Assembly: GCA_027604665.1 (NCBI GenBank)
Contig: JADGIZ010000266.1
Span: forward strand, 1-17,550
DNA length: 17,550 bases
Source of the DNA: Polyrhizophydium stewartii
Taxonomy: Eukaryota; Chytridiomycota; Chytridiomycetes; Rhizophydiales
Reading direction: 5' to 3'
Shown piece by piece: positions 7,241 to 17,550 of this stretch. Below the pieces are notes generated by a model, which ran no database searches, was not told where the DNA came from, and saw nothing but the letters and a program-made list of their open reading frames with translations. Each line of letters begins with the position of its first letter. Position 1 is the first letter of the stretch. Both the position numbers and the translations under genes were made by a program.

Positions 7241-10200
7241 TCATCTGAACCGCGCGCCGGCAGAGCCGCTCCAACGCGAATCGTGGCTGGATGCAGGAGC
7301 ACCCAGAGGACCAGAGGCCGCGGTCAGCGGCGCCTGCGGCTGTGGCATCTGCAGGAAAGAGTCGAGCGTCCGAGCGCCGGTCGAGCCATACCGCGCGGCG
7401 TGGTGCTCGTCACGAGCAGCAGCAGCCTGGCCGAGAGGCAGAGGCGACAACGGGCCTGGGTTGGGCAGCGGCTGACGCTCCTGCAATCCACATCATCAGC
7501 ATCGGTGGCGGCGGCAGGCACGTTTGACCAAGCCGTCCGCAACTCACGTATTTGATGGCCCTCATCAGGCGCTCGTTCTCGAGCTCAATGGCGCGCTTCT
7601 CGTACATCTCCTCGTTCAGGCGATCCTCCAGCGCAACGCGCACGGCGCGTGCCTGCTCCAGCTCGCGCTCGAGATCCACGACGCGGCGGCCTGGCTGCGT
7701 ATTGTCCAGTCCGTCTCCCGTCGATGCATAGTGGAACGGAGCACCGCTCTCGCGGCCGCCGGCCCCACCGAGGGCAGCCGGCCCAATGTCCCCGCTGTCG
7801 CGCAGATCCTCAAAGAAGCCGCGGTTGTTCTCCTGTAGGAACACCTGCCAGCCGGCGGCGAGCATCCTGCGCAAGTCGCGTCAGTGTGTCCGTCCGTGGC
7901 TGAGATCGCCTCACAAGAAACCATGCACTCACTTCATCCGCTGGATAGCAATCACTGCGTTGACGCAGCGCACAAACTTTCGCCGGGGCGAGAGCGTCTC
8001 CATCGAGTCGCGGCGGTCGAGCGCGACGCCCATGCCGTGAATAAACGAAAGCGTCGTCTTGTGGCTGCAAATGCGTCGTCAGTGTCAGCAACGACATCGA
8101 TCCCAGCCCGCCAAGCCAGCCGGCGTCTCTCACCTCTCCAGAAGATCGTCGACCTTGAGCGACAGATACAGCTTCTGATACTTGAGGTCTGCGCGCCATA
8201 GGAGCAGGCGGTTGACGAGTGCCCGCATGTAGACGACCTCCTGGATGAGCGAGCCGCATTGATCCTTGAGCCTGCAAGCCAGAGGAGCAAATGGTGAGCA
8301 TGCAAATCGTCGCCAAGTAGGCTTGACTTGCGCCAACAAGTCACCAAGAACACTCACTTGGAGAGGTTGATGCGCACGCGATTGGCGTCCGCGTCAGGAA
8401 TGTCGATGGCGCCAGGACCCATGGTCTGCAAAAGCGTCTCGCGCAAGATCGCAAGAATCTGGCCATTCGACGACTTGAGGTTGGCGAGATCCAGACGCAG
8501 CATCTCAATCTCCTCGCGCGCCGCTTCGGCTGAGCCGGGCACCGGCGCAGAGTACACCTCGAGCTGCTTCTTGAGCTGCTGGTTGCGGAACTTGAGATCC
8601 TCGATCTTGTGCGCAAGGCGCTTGGCGCGGTCGCGCTCAAACTTGATCTGCACGTCCGCCTGGCGCTTGGCCTCGTCGAGCGCCTGCTGGTGCTTCTGAT
8701 TGAGGCGGTCGATCTGGTCAAGATACTCTTGGGCGTCGCGCGCCGATGCGAGCGAGCGAGAGCCGACGCCACCGGCAGCATCCTTGACAGGCATGTTGGC
8801 AATTTGGTCTGCATCAGGAGCAGGGGTCAGCGCAGCTCGATATGGCGCAGCGCAAAGGCAAACGCATCTCACCGAGTCGGGCCGTGAGAGAATGCACCTG
8901 AGCCTGCGCGTCGGCGAGCCTGCGATCACGGTCCACGATCAAGGACTCGAGGCTGGCCTTTTGAGCCTCGAGCGCGCGCGCGCCTTCCGTTGCCTCGCCG
9001 CTGGACACAACCAGCTGCCGCACGCGCTCCTCGAGCGCAGAAAGCTGCTCATCGCGCTCGCGCAACAGTGCCTCGAGGTTCTGCGCAGTGCACCGTCAGC
9101 CGCAGCATGCTTTCACAATCCACGCAAGCAGGAGCCGCCGTAACTCACGTTCTTCTGCTGGTTTAGAGCCTCGACTAGGCCGTTTGCATCGGCCGAGTGC
9201 AGGTGCTGCGAGATCTGTGCCGACTCGAGCCTGACACGCTCAAGCTCCTGCTCGAAGCGAGCGCGCTCCTGCTGACACGACGCATCCGACTGCTCGAGCC
9301 TGAGCTCCATTGCACGCAGCTGCGCAGACACCTCGCGCAGGCGGTTCTCGAGACCACGGCGCTCCGACTCGAGCTGCTGCTCGCGCTGCGCAAAGCGTCT
9401 CTCGAGCTCGCGCCGCTCCGAGCCCCACCGCAAGGGGCCGTCGAGAGCCGCGTCCGCACCGGGCCGCTCTTCGTCCTGCTTGCTGGTGCGGCGTGCGGCC
9501 CGTGCACGGCTCTCCAGTGCCTTGTTCTCCTCCTGCAGCACGCGCTCGCGCTCCTCGACCTCGAACAGCCTGCGCTGCAACTGATCGCGCTCCTCGAGTA
9601 GCGTATGCTCCGTGTCGTCAAGCTGCTCCTCGACCTTGCGCTTCTGCGCACGTAGCTCGTCAAGCGCCGCCTCGTACCTGGTCCGCATCTCGTCAATCCG
9701 CGTGCCAAGTAACTCGCGCGAGTGGCGCTGCTCCGCCGACACGGCATTGCGGATCTCCTCGTCTGCAACCGCGCGCAGACGCATACGCTCCTCCATGGAC
9801 TCCTGCTCGCGGTCAAGCAGCTCCATCTGCTTGCGCTTTAGCTCGGCCTCGAGCTGCGCACGCTCGGCAAGCCACGCCTGGCGGTACGCTTCCACCTCCT
9901 CGTGCGTGCGGTGCATGTGGCTCGGCGCCGCAGCAAGCTTGCGGTACGCGTCCTCCATGACGCGGTACCGGTCGGCCATGAACTTGGCCTCCTGCGCCGT
10001 GCGGCCCAGATCCGCCTGCGACTTGGCAATCGCGAAATCAGCCTCCTTGATCTTGGCCTCGAGATGGGCAATGTGCGTGTCCGCTTCGCGCAGGCGCATC
10101 TCAAACTCGGTAACCACGTCCTTGTGCCCGAGATCAATCTCCTTGATCTTGGCCTCCATGTCGCGCAGGCGATACTCGGCGTCGCGAGCGCGCAGCTCCG

Positions 10201-13200
10201 ACTGGCGCAGCGCCACCTCAGTCTCGGCCAGCGCCGCCTCGCGCTCCGCAAGCCGGCGCTTGGCGGCATCGTAGTCGCGAGTCTTGTCAAACGCGTTGTC
10301 GTCGAGACGAGACTTGAGGCGCATCAGGTCCACGGCGAGACGGTCGCGCTCCATCTCAAGCGAAGAAATGAGCTTGTTTAGAGCCTGTCGCTCCTTGGCG
10401 TGCAGCTCCTCCTGCGCGGTAAGCTGGTCCTGCTGCTCGTGGAAGTGCGAGTTGAAGCGCTCCTCAAAGCGCTTCTCGGCTGCGGTGGCTTCGCGACGCA
10501 GCTGCTCCGCATCACGCTGACACGTCTCGTACAAGTGCGCCAGCTCGTCAAACTCCTCGCGCAGCCGCATAATCTGGCGCTGCGTGTCCTGCTGGTACTG
10601 GTGCGACTCGGCCTGCGTCTTGGCAATGAGGTTGCGCAGCACCGAATTGGCCGAGAGCTCGTGCGACCACAGCTTGCGCAGCTCCTCAATCTGCCGTTGC
10701 AGCATCTTGGCCACGTTGTCGTCGCCGCCTGCGGTGCCTGGTCGGCGCACCGAAGCAGGCGACGTCGCGTCCGTGACAATCGCCTCAATCGTCGCGCGCA
10801 GGGTCTCGATCTCGCGGTCGTTCTCATCCAGCAGCGCAAGCGTGCTCTCCAGCTGCGACATGCACCGATCCACGTCCTCGGCGCGAGCCTGCATCTGCGC
10901 ATACTCCTTGGCGGGCACATGGCGGATCGGCTGCTCGCCGTCCATGTGCAGGGGAAGCGTCAGGCGTCCGGCGGCGTCCGTCTCGGCGCCAAGGTCACGA
11001 AGCATGCGGGACATGCGCTCGACTTCGGCGCGCGTCTCGTCGAGCTCGTCAAGTGCGGGCTGCATCTCGCAAAGCAGCTGATCGCTCTCGGCCAGCTTGC
11101 CCTCGAGATCCGCTACAACGCCCTTGAGACGAACCAGCTCCGCAGCGTGTCCGAGATCAACAGCCCGCACGGCGGCCGTCTTCGCCGTCTGTGCTGCATG
11201 CTGCTCGGCAAGCTTGAGGGTCGCCACCTGCTGGATCGCGTCATCGAGCTCACGGGCCTTCCTGCCAAGCGTGTCAGCCAGCGCATCGCGCTCAGCCTTG
11301 ACGCCCGAGAGCTCCGTGCGCAGCTCGAGAACCTCCTTGGTGAACCGGTCCACCCGGGCAGCGCTCTCCGAGTCGGCGCTCGAGGTCATTGCCGCAATCT
11401 GCCTGCGCTGCATATCCACCTCGCGCTCCGCAGCTGCGGCCTTGGCATGCGCCGCCGCAAGCGACGTCTTGGCCGAATCAAGTTCCGTCTCGAGTACCTT
11501 GCAGCGCGCACGTTCCTTCAAAAGCGCCTGCTCCGAAATGTCCAGGTTGCTCCGGCTCGAGTGCAGCGACGCCATCTCGATCGCATGCCGCTCGACTAAC
11601 GACGCCATCTTGGTCTCCAGGGCTTGCGCTGCCGCGCGCGCAGTGTCGAGCTCACCCTCCTTGCGGGACGACAGATCCACGGCCTCGTCCAGCTTGCGCG
11701 CGAGCTCCGCTTTGGCCCGCTCGGCGTCGTCGAGTTTGCTCGCAAGCTCGGTGCGCTCGGCGCGCAGAGACGCCAGCTCGGCGTGCGTCTCCGCGAGCTG
11801 CTCCGACGACTGCTCAAACGATCGCTTCGCCGACTCGGCGTTCTGGTTTAAGCTCTCGAGCTCGCCGCGGAGGCGGTCATGCGTCTCCTGCAGCGTCTTG
11901 AGCCGCGACTCGAGATCCTGCACAAGAGCAGCATGTTCTGCAAGCCTGTCGGCCAGGGTCTTGCGCGCGCTCTTGGCCTCGGCGCTTGCCTCGCGCGCAA
12001 GGGTCCGCTGCGACTCGAGCTCGCTCTTGAGCACCTCCATGGCCTGCGAGTGCTCGTACGAGTCGGCGGATCTCTGCGCCTCAATGGCGTGCAGCTGCTC
12101 GCGCACGTTACCCAGCTCGCGCATCGTCTCGTGCATCTTGGCGCGCGTCTGGTCGAGCTCGCTCGAAAGCACCATGTTGTCCTCGTTCAGGCCACTGATG
12201 CACGCCTGCATCGACTGCATTGCCGTCTCGCTCTCGGCTGCGTAGGCAGCCGTCTCCTGCGCGTGCACGGCAGCCATTCGGGCAATGTCGGCTTCGAGTG
12301 AGGCAACGCGCATCTGCAGCTCCTGCCGCGCCGCATCAAACTCGCGCACATCCTGCTGGTGCTGCAACGCGCTCAGCTCAAACTCAGACGCCCGCTGCTC
12401 CGCCCGCCCAATGCGAGTCGAGAGATCGTCAATCTGCATCTCAAGCTGTATCTTGTCCGTTTGCAGCCGCTGGATCGTGGCGTTGTCGCCGTACCGCAGC
12501 TCCTCGACCTCGCGCTCCAGCCGATCGGCGCGCGATGTCTGCTCAGCGAGGGCGTGCTCGTGGCCAGTGAGCGAGTGCCGGGTTGCATCCAGCTCGTGGC
12601 GCGCAACCTCGAGGTCGAGCTCGAGCTGGCGCAGTCGCTCCTTTGCCTGCTCGTAGTCACGCTCCAGCGACTCGCACTCGCCCATGACCGTGTTGAGCTT
12701 CTTTGCAGATTCAGACGCCTCGCGAGCGTGCGCATCAAGCTGCTCAACACGCTGCGTCAGAAGGGCGTTGGCGTCCTGCAGCTCTTGGATCTGCCAGACA
12801 AAGGCCGCAGTAGTGATAAAGTGGACACGTCAGCAACGCATGCCACTCAGTTGTCGAGCAAGGCCAGGCTGCGCCGTTCCCACCTGGGTAGCAAGAGCAC
12901 TGCGCTCAATGGCAAGCTCCTCGGCGCGGATCTGGGCCTGCGCAAGCTCGGCAGTGTGCGACTCGCTGGCAGCGCGCATCGCAGCCTCGACCTCAACCAG
13001 ACGCTCCTCGGCTTGCGCGGCGCGCTGCTGTGCACTCTCGCAAGCCTCGACGGCCTGCGCATGCTCGGTTCGCAGGGCAGCAAGCTCCCCCGAGATCGCA
13101 CCGGTTGACTGCTGAGCTTGCTCCGCAACAGCCATAGCATGCGATTCGAGTTCGGCGCGCTCGGCGGCCCACGCGCTGCGCTCAGCGCCAAACGACGCCG

Positions 13201-16200
13201 CATAATCCTGCCATTCCTGGATCGCCAGCTGAGCCTCCTCGACTTGGCTCGACAGCTCCTTGACGCGCTCGGCCAGCTCGACCGACTCGGCCTCGACACG
13301 CTTGGCCTCGGCTCGCGCAGCCTCGAGGTCCACCTCCAACTGGAGCACGTTGGAAGCATGCGCGCTCTCCGTCTCGTGCTGCGTCGCGTGCGCCTCTGAC
13401 AACTGGGCTTGAAGGCGGTCAATCTCGTCCATGAGCTTGCTATGGTCCCGTTGCGCGGCCATCAGCTGGCTCTCGAGACGCTCCTGTTCCTGACGCGCAG
13501 CAGCGAGAGACGCCTCAGCGTCCGCCTTCTCCTGCTCGATGACCGCAATAAGAGCATCCCTGTCTGCCTGTGCATTCACGTGCTGCTGATGTCGCTGCTG
13601 CAGGTATGCATGCTCGTCGCGCAACGCAAGCAGCTCATGCTCGGCGTGCTGCACACGCGCCTCTGCGTCGCGCAGCCGGCTCAGCACGAGCTCAAGGGCG
13701 TCGGCATGCTCCGCGGCCAGCACCTCCCTGTCGCTCTTGGCTTGAGCAAGGAGCAGCTCCAGATTCTCGACCTGGCGGGCGAGATCGGCGCGGTCCTGCG
13801 CCTCGTGCTGCAAGCACGACACATCCTGGGCGAGCACCTCGCTGCGCTCCAGCGCCGCCTGGTGCTCGGCAGACAGATGCTCGTAGCGATTGTGCGCACC
13901 TTGCAGGTCTGCCTCGACAGCCTTCAGACGTGAGAGCGCATCTGAGAGCGACTGGCGCGTGTCCTCGAGCTGGTGAGAGAGTGCCGATCCTTGAGTGACG
14001 TCGGCGCGCAGCTGCGTGATAGTGGCCTCGAGCTGCTCGCTGTGTTCCTGAAGCGTCTGGTGCGCCTGTGACAGGCTCTCGTACCGGGCGTCCGCAGCCT
14101 CGGTGATCTCAGCGCGAGTGGTATCCACAAGGGCCTCGAGCTCAAGAACACGAGCATTCTGCACCGCGAGCTGCGCCTCGAGCTCAAACACGCGCGCACT
14201 CGACGCTTCGAGGCGCTCAGAGAGCTCTGCAACGTCAGCCTTGAGCGCCGTCGCGGCTGTCTCGCGCACATGGATCTCCTGCGCGTGCGTGGCCTCGGCC
14301 TCCTGCAGCGACTCGTTGGCATATGACTCCCATTGCTCGGCAAGACTCTTGGCCGTCGCGACGTCGCTGTTCAAGGCGTCAATTTGGGCGTTGCGCTCCT
14401 TGATCTGCTCCTCGAGCTGCGCGACCTGGGTCGAGGCAGCGTCGGCAGCGCCTTTGTGCACCGCAAGAGATGCAAGCTCGTCCTTGAGACTTTGCGAGAG
14501 CGCAACAGCCTCGTCTCGCTCGGCGCGCAGCGCAACCGTGTCTTGCTCCAGGTGCTCGATCCGCTTTGCGGCTTCGGCAAAGGCGGTGGCATGGGATGCC
14601 GACTCCGAGGCGAGCTTCTCTGACAGCGCGTCATGGTCGGCCTGCATCTTGGCGAGGATGTCGTGGAACTTTTCGGTGTTGGAGTTGATGATGGCCTCGA
14701 GCTTCTCAGCATGCTCATCGGCGTCCTGCCTCTCCTGGCGCACGACATCGAGTTCCTGTGCAAAAATGGCATGCTGCTGCTCGAGGCTCTCAAAGGCGGC
14801 CATGGAGTCGTCACGCTCGCGCTTCGCAGCCTCGAGATCTGCCGTGAGCTGGGTCACTTGGCCGCGCAGGCGCTCGAGTTCAATCTCGCGCTCCGTAATG
14901 CCCTTCAGGTACGTCGACTCGACCGTGGCCAGCTTGTCCTCGATGTCGATACCGCGCTGCTTGAGCGTGTCGATGCGATCCTGGTACTGCTCGCGCTGCT
15001 CCCTGAGCATCGCCTCAACGATCGGCGACGCGGCCGCCTCGGCGGCCGAGAGCTCTGGAATTCCCACGGACGCAGCAGGCCGGCTGGACAGATGCGAAAC
15101 CTGCTGTTGCAGCGCATCTCTCTGCGTCTTGAGCTCGGCGTTGCGCTCGGTCAGATCGCGCATCGTGTCGACCAGATGCGACTGGTCTTCAATCGATCGC
15201 GACTCGATCTCGCGCAGCTTGGCGCGCAGCTGGTCCAGCTTGTCCTTCACCTGGTCGCGCTCGGTAATCGCGTCGCGCAGCTCGGCACGGAGGGCCTCGG
15301 CGTCGTCGGTGTCGGGCACAGATTGCGTGTCGGCGGCAAGCAGGCGTTGGGCGAGGCTGTCGCGTGCGGCAACTGCCTCGGCCAGCTGGCTGCGCACTCG
15401 CGCCAGCTCTGCAGAGTCGCCCGCGTTGCCAGCATCAGCACGCAGCGTCTGGATCTCGGCGGTCAGAACCTGGATGCGCTCCGCACTCTCGTCAACGCTC
15501 GCTTGTAACTCCTTGATATAGGAGTTGGCGGCTGCAGTCTGCGCACGCAGCGAGTCGTGCGCCTTGGCAAGGCTCTCATGCATCGCATCGCGTTCGCCAC
15601 GAGCCTCGGCGAGCTCAATGCGCACGGCCTTCAACTCATCCAGGTGCAGCGCAGCCTGCTCGCCGGCTTGAGCAGCATCGGTCAGAGAGACAGCCACGCC
15701 AAGGCCAGCGACGAGCTGATCGCGTTCAGCAACGATGGCGGCGACGCGCTCTTCGCACTCCTTGATGGCCTGCTCCTTCTCCTTGCGAGCCCACTGGAGC
15801 GAGTTCTGGAGGTTCGAGACGACGAGCATGTGCTCCTCGGTCGAAGCGCGGGCCTGCCCCTCGAGCTGGATGAGGCGCTGCGTGAGATCGTTGCGCTCGC
15901 GCTCTGACTCGGCGAGCAGCACGTGTGCATCGGTGCTCACGGGCAGGCTGCCGAGCGGGCTGGCGGCGGCCGCGAGCCGAGCGTTCTCCTTGGTGAGCTG
16001 CTCGATCTGGGCATGCAGAGTCTGCGTCTCGAGGGCGTGATTGTTGCTGATGCTGGCGAGGCTGACATGAGCACTGTCGAGTGCCGACAGCAGCGAGGAC
16101 CGCTCCCTGGACGCTGATTCGATGCGCGCCGCCAGGTCGCGCTCGTGCTTGACGTGCCCTGCGATGGTGGTCTCGTGAGCAAGGACCTGAGATCGCAGTG

Positions 16201-17550
16201 CGGCAATCTCGGCACTGGCGATTGACAGCGCATCCTCAGGCGAGGCCGCGATCTGGTCTTGCAGCGACTTGACCTGGGCGAGCAGCGATTCGACCTCGGA
16301 CGCCGAGCGCGACTCGAGGTCCTTGAGACGGGCCTCCAGGTCCGCAAGCGCCTTCTCGCGGCTGGCGAGCAAGTCGCCCAGGCGAGCCACCTCGGTGCGA
16401 AGTTTGATGGTGTCCTGCGACTCGGACTTGAGCTGCGCCTGCAAGTCGGCGACCTGGGCGCGCAGCTCTGCCTCGGCGGCCTCGTGCTGGCTCAGCGCGA
16501 GCTGCAAGTCGGCGACATCGTGCTGCAGGGCGGCTTGAGGCGGCAGCACGGTGGCGGGGGTAACGCCGTCGCGGCGCATCGACTCGATTGTCTCCTCGAG
16601 CACCTGCTTTGCGCTCCGCAGGTCGTCGATGGTGGTGTGTGCCTCGTGGGCACCCTGACGCAAGGCGTCGATCATGGTGCGGTACTCGTCCAGCTGGGCG
16701 GTGAGCTCTCCGATGCGGGCGGAGTCCGGTGACAACGCGGCGGCAGCTGCATGAGACACGGCGAGCTCTTCGGTGAGGACCTTGATCTTGGTCTCGTACT
16801 CCTCGCGCTGGCGCGAGAGCATCGAGAGGTCCTCCTCGATGAGCCTGGCGCGCATGCGGCTCTCCTCGACCTCGTCGTAGTCGCGCTCAAACTGCTTGTC
16901 GAGGGCGGCCGACTTGGCTTCCGCCTCGGCAAGCGCTGCGCGCAGGGTCTGGTTCTGGTGGTTTAGCGAGTCCATCTGCGTGGTGTTCTGGCGCTTGGTC
17001 TCCTCGAGCTCGGCGAGCAGCGCCTCGATGCGGCCCGAGAGCAGATCGTTGAGGTGGCGCACCTCAGCCTCGGTCAGCTGGCGGATCTCGCGCGAGCTGC
17101 TGGATGTGGACGTGCGGCGCTGCTGCGAGAGGGAGAGCGTCGAGGCCGTGGCTGCGGCAGCGTCCGCGCGGCGGCCCGAGGCGGAGCGGCCGGACGCTGA
17201 GCGGCCCGAGACAGACTCGGCGTCGGGATGGCGAGCGCGAGCACCGGCGGCGGCAGCTGCAGCGATGGCGGCGGCGTCGGGCAGCACGAGGCGGTCGAGG
17301 TCCGTGACGCCGCCGTCCATGTCGACTGCGACGAGCGACGAGGGCGACATGCGCGAGCCCCTGTCGGACAGGGAATCGACGAGCGACGCCGACTCGCCGA
17401 GCTCGGAGCGCATGTTGGAGCGCGAGCCGTTGCGCGAGAGGGCGGCGGCAAGAGGCACCGCGGCCGGAAGGCTGCGCAGCTGGCGCAGCGTCGCCGTCAG
17501 CGGCAGCGACGCAAGCAGCGGGGCGGTCGCGGCGGCGGCGGGCCCAAAGG
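7241..17550 (-). CDS. Pericentrin/AKAP450-like giant coiled-coil protein with PACT domain, 5' partial
   Basis: Eight exons on the minus strand: 17550-12884 (open to the window edge), 12790-9149, 9080-8873, 8808-8358, 8271-8134, 8064-7933, 7866-7548 and 7480-7241. Together they encode 3,264 residues plus TGA. Residues are numbered here from base 17548. About 1-150 is Ala/Ser/Arg-rich (SGRSASGRSASGRR). From about 150 to 2,980 the chain is near-continuous Glu/Gln/Leu/Ala/Arg heptad-rich coiled coil. Residues about 2995-3095 form a PACT domain: YMRALVNRLLLWRADLKYQK, then LYLSL, TTLSFIHGMG and RKFVRCVNAVIAIQRMK ending LAAGWQ. PACT anchors pericentrin, AKAP450, fission-yeast Pcp1 and fly PLP to centrosomes or spindle pole bodies and binds calmodulin. 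A further coiled coil (about 3140-3185) and a Pro/Ala/Gly tail follow. The role as centriole or basal-body scaffold is inferred from the family. No CM1 gamma-tubulin motif is visible in the window; it may lie upstream. An internal ATG at 17413 could be the start, but the frame stays open beyond it. Confidence 0.87.
7481..7547 (-). other. Gene 3 intron before last exon (67 bp, phase 0)
   Basis: On the minus strand the donor GTGAGT follows ...RAIKY, a CTGAT branch point lies at 7499-7495 and the acceptor is TTGCAG. The next exon reads ERQPLPNPG and runs to the stop at 7241. Confidence 0.8.
7867..7932 (-). other. Gene 3 intron inside the PACT domain (66 bp, phase 2)
   Basis: On the minus strand the donor is GTGAGT, the branch point CTGAC lies at 7884-7880 and the acceptor is GCGCAG. 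Splicing restores a split AAG codon and joins AVIAIQRMK to MLAAGWQ, rebuilding the most conserved end of the PACT domain. Confidence 0.9.
8065..8133 (-). other. Gene 3 intron inside the PACT domain (69 bp, phase 2)
   Basis: On the minus strand the donor is GTGAGA, two CTGAC copies precede the acceptor TTGCAG, and the junction makes a split AGC codon. It joins VDDLLE to SHKTTLSFIHGMG. Confidence 0.88.
8272..8357 (-). other. Gene 3 intron just before the PACT domain (86 bp, phase 2)
   Basis: On the minus strand the donor is GTGAGT and the acceptor TTGCAG. This is the one intron without CTGAC or CTGAT; GCTCAC at 8299-8294 is the best branch candidate. The junction makes a split AAG codon between INLS and LKDQCGS. 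Confidence 0.83.
8809..8872 (-). other. Gene 3 intron (64 bp, phase 1)
   Basis: On the minus strand the donor GTGAGA follows LTARL plus one base, the branch point CTGAC is at 8830-8826 and the acceptor is ATGCAG. The junction makes a split GAC codon and leads into QIANMPVKD. Confidence 0.87.
9081..9148 (-). other. Gene 3 intron (68 bp, phase 0)
   Basis: On the minus strand the donor GTGAGT follows LNQQKN, the branch point CTGAC is at 9099-9095 and the acceptor is GCGCAG. The next exon begins NLEALLRERDEQL, continuing the coiled coil. Confidence 0.88.
12791..12883 (-). other. Gene 3 intron joining the two giant exons (93 bp, phase 0)
   Basis: On the minus strand the donor GTGGGA follows SALATQ, CTGAC lies at 12833-12829 (39 bases before the end, further than in the other introns) and the acceptor is CTGGCAG. 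The next exon begins IQELQDANALLTQRVEQL, so the heptad pattern runs on. Without splicing the upstream frame ends in a non-heptad stretch and a stop at 12830. Confidence 0.85.

Noticed and set aside
8814..9065. Small minus-strand coiled-coil ORF as a separate gene
   Set aside because: It is exon 3 of gene 3; both ends have splice sites in matching phase, and it lacks an ATG at its start.
11097..12245. Long Ser/Arg-rich plus-strand ORF (382 residues)
   Set aside because: It is antisense to the gene 3 coiled coil. GC-rich third positions on the coding strand remove stops from the opposite strand, giving Ser/Leu-rich shadows; no domain or splice logic supports it.
14103..15521. Long plus-strand ORF of 472 residues
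   Set aside because: It is also a mirror of Glu/Gln/Leu codons of gene 3 exon 1, with Ser/Arg-rich low-complexity content and no recognisable motif.

Overview
The window looks like nuclear DNA from a zoosporic, early-diverging fungus, most likely a chytrid (Rhizophydiales-like). The reasons are the GC-rich genes, the short spliceosomal introns (61-93 bp) with GTGAGT/GTGCGT donors and CTGAC branch points, the ankyrin-repeat family with a 27-28 residue period, and a giant pericentrin-type centrosomal protein, as expected in a lineage that still builds centrioles and basal bodies. The genus assignment is inference. No rRNA, tRNA, CRISPR or bacterial operon structure was seen.

Layout. Bases 1 to about 520 hold a decayed Ty1/copia retrotransposon: the C-terminal part of a reverse transcriptase broken by stops, and possibly the last residues of its RNase H. 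A non-coding stretch follows and leads to gene 1 (1005-4109, +), a three-exon ankyrin-repeat protein of 988 residues whose first exon has only nine codons. After 411 bp comes gene 2 (4521-7077, +), a two-exon F-box/leucine-rich-repeat protein of 831 residues. Gene 3 (7241 to beyond 17550, -) converges on gene 2 across a 163-bp gap. It is one eight-exon gene, cut by the window edge, that gives at least 3,264 residues of almost continuous coiled coil followed by a PACT domain (Pericentrin-AKAP450 centrosomal targeting). The ORFs between 7241 and 17458 on the minus strand are its exons, not separate genes. All ten introns were placed by reading splice sites; every junction restores the frame and the summed exon lengths are multiples of three.

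How the genes relate. There is no operon logic here. Genes 1 and 2 are both repeat-scaffold proteins: gene 2 probably recruits targets to an SCF ubiquitin ligase, and gene 1 is a protein-binding scaffold of unknown partner. Gene 3 should be a structural anchor of the centrosome or basal body that tethers calmodulin and gamma-tubulin complexes. The strongest result is the reconstruction of this PACT protein from fragments that an uncorrected ORF list would show as several unrelated coiled-coil ORFs.
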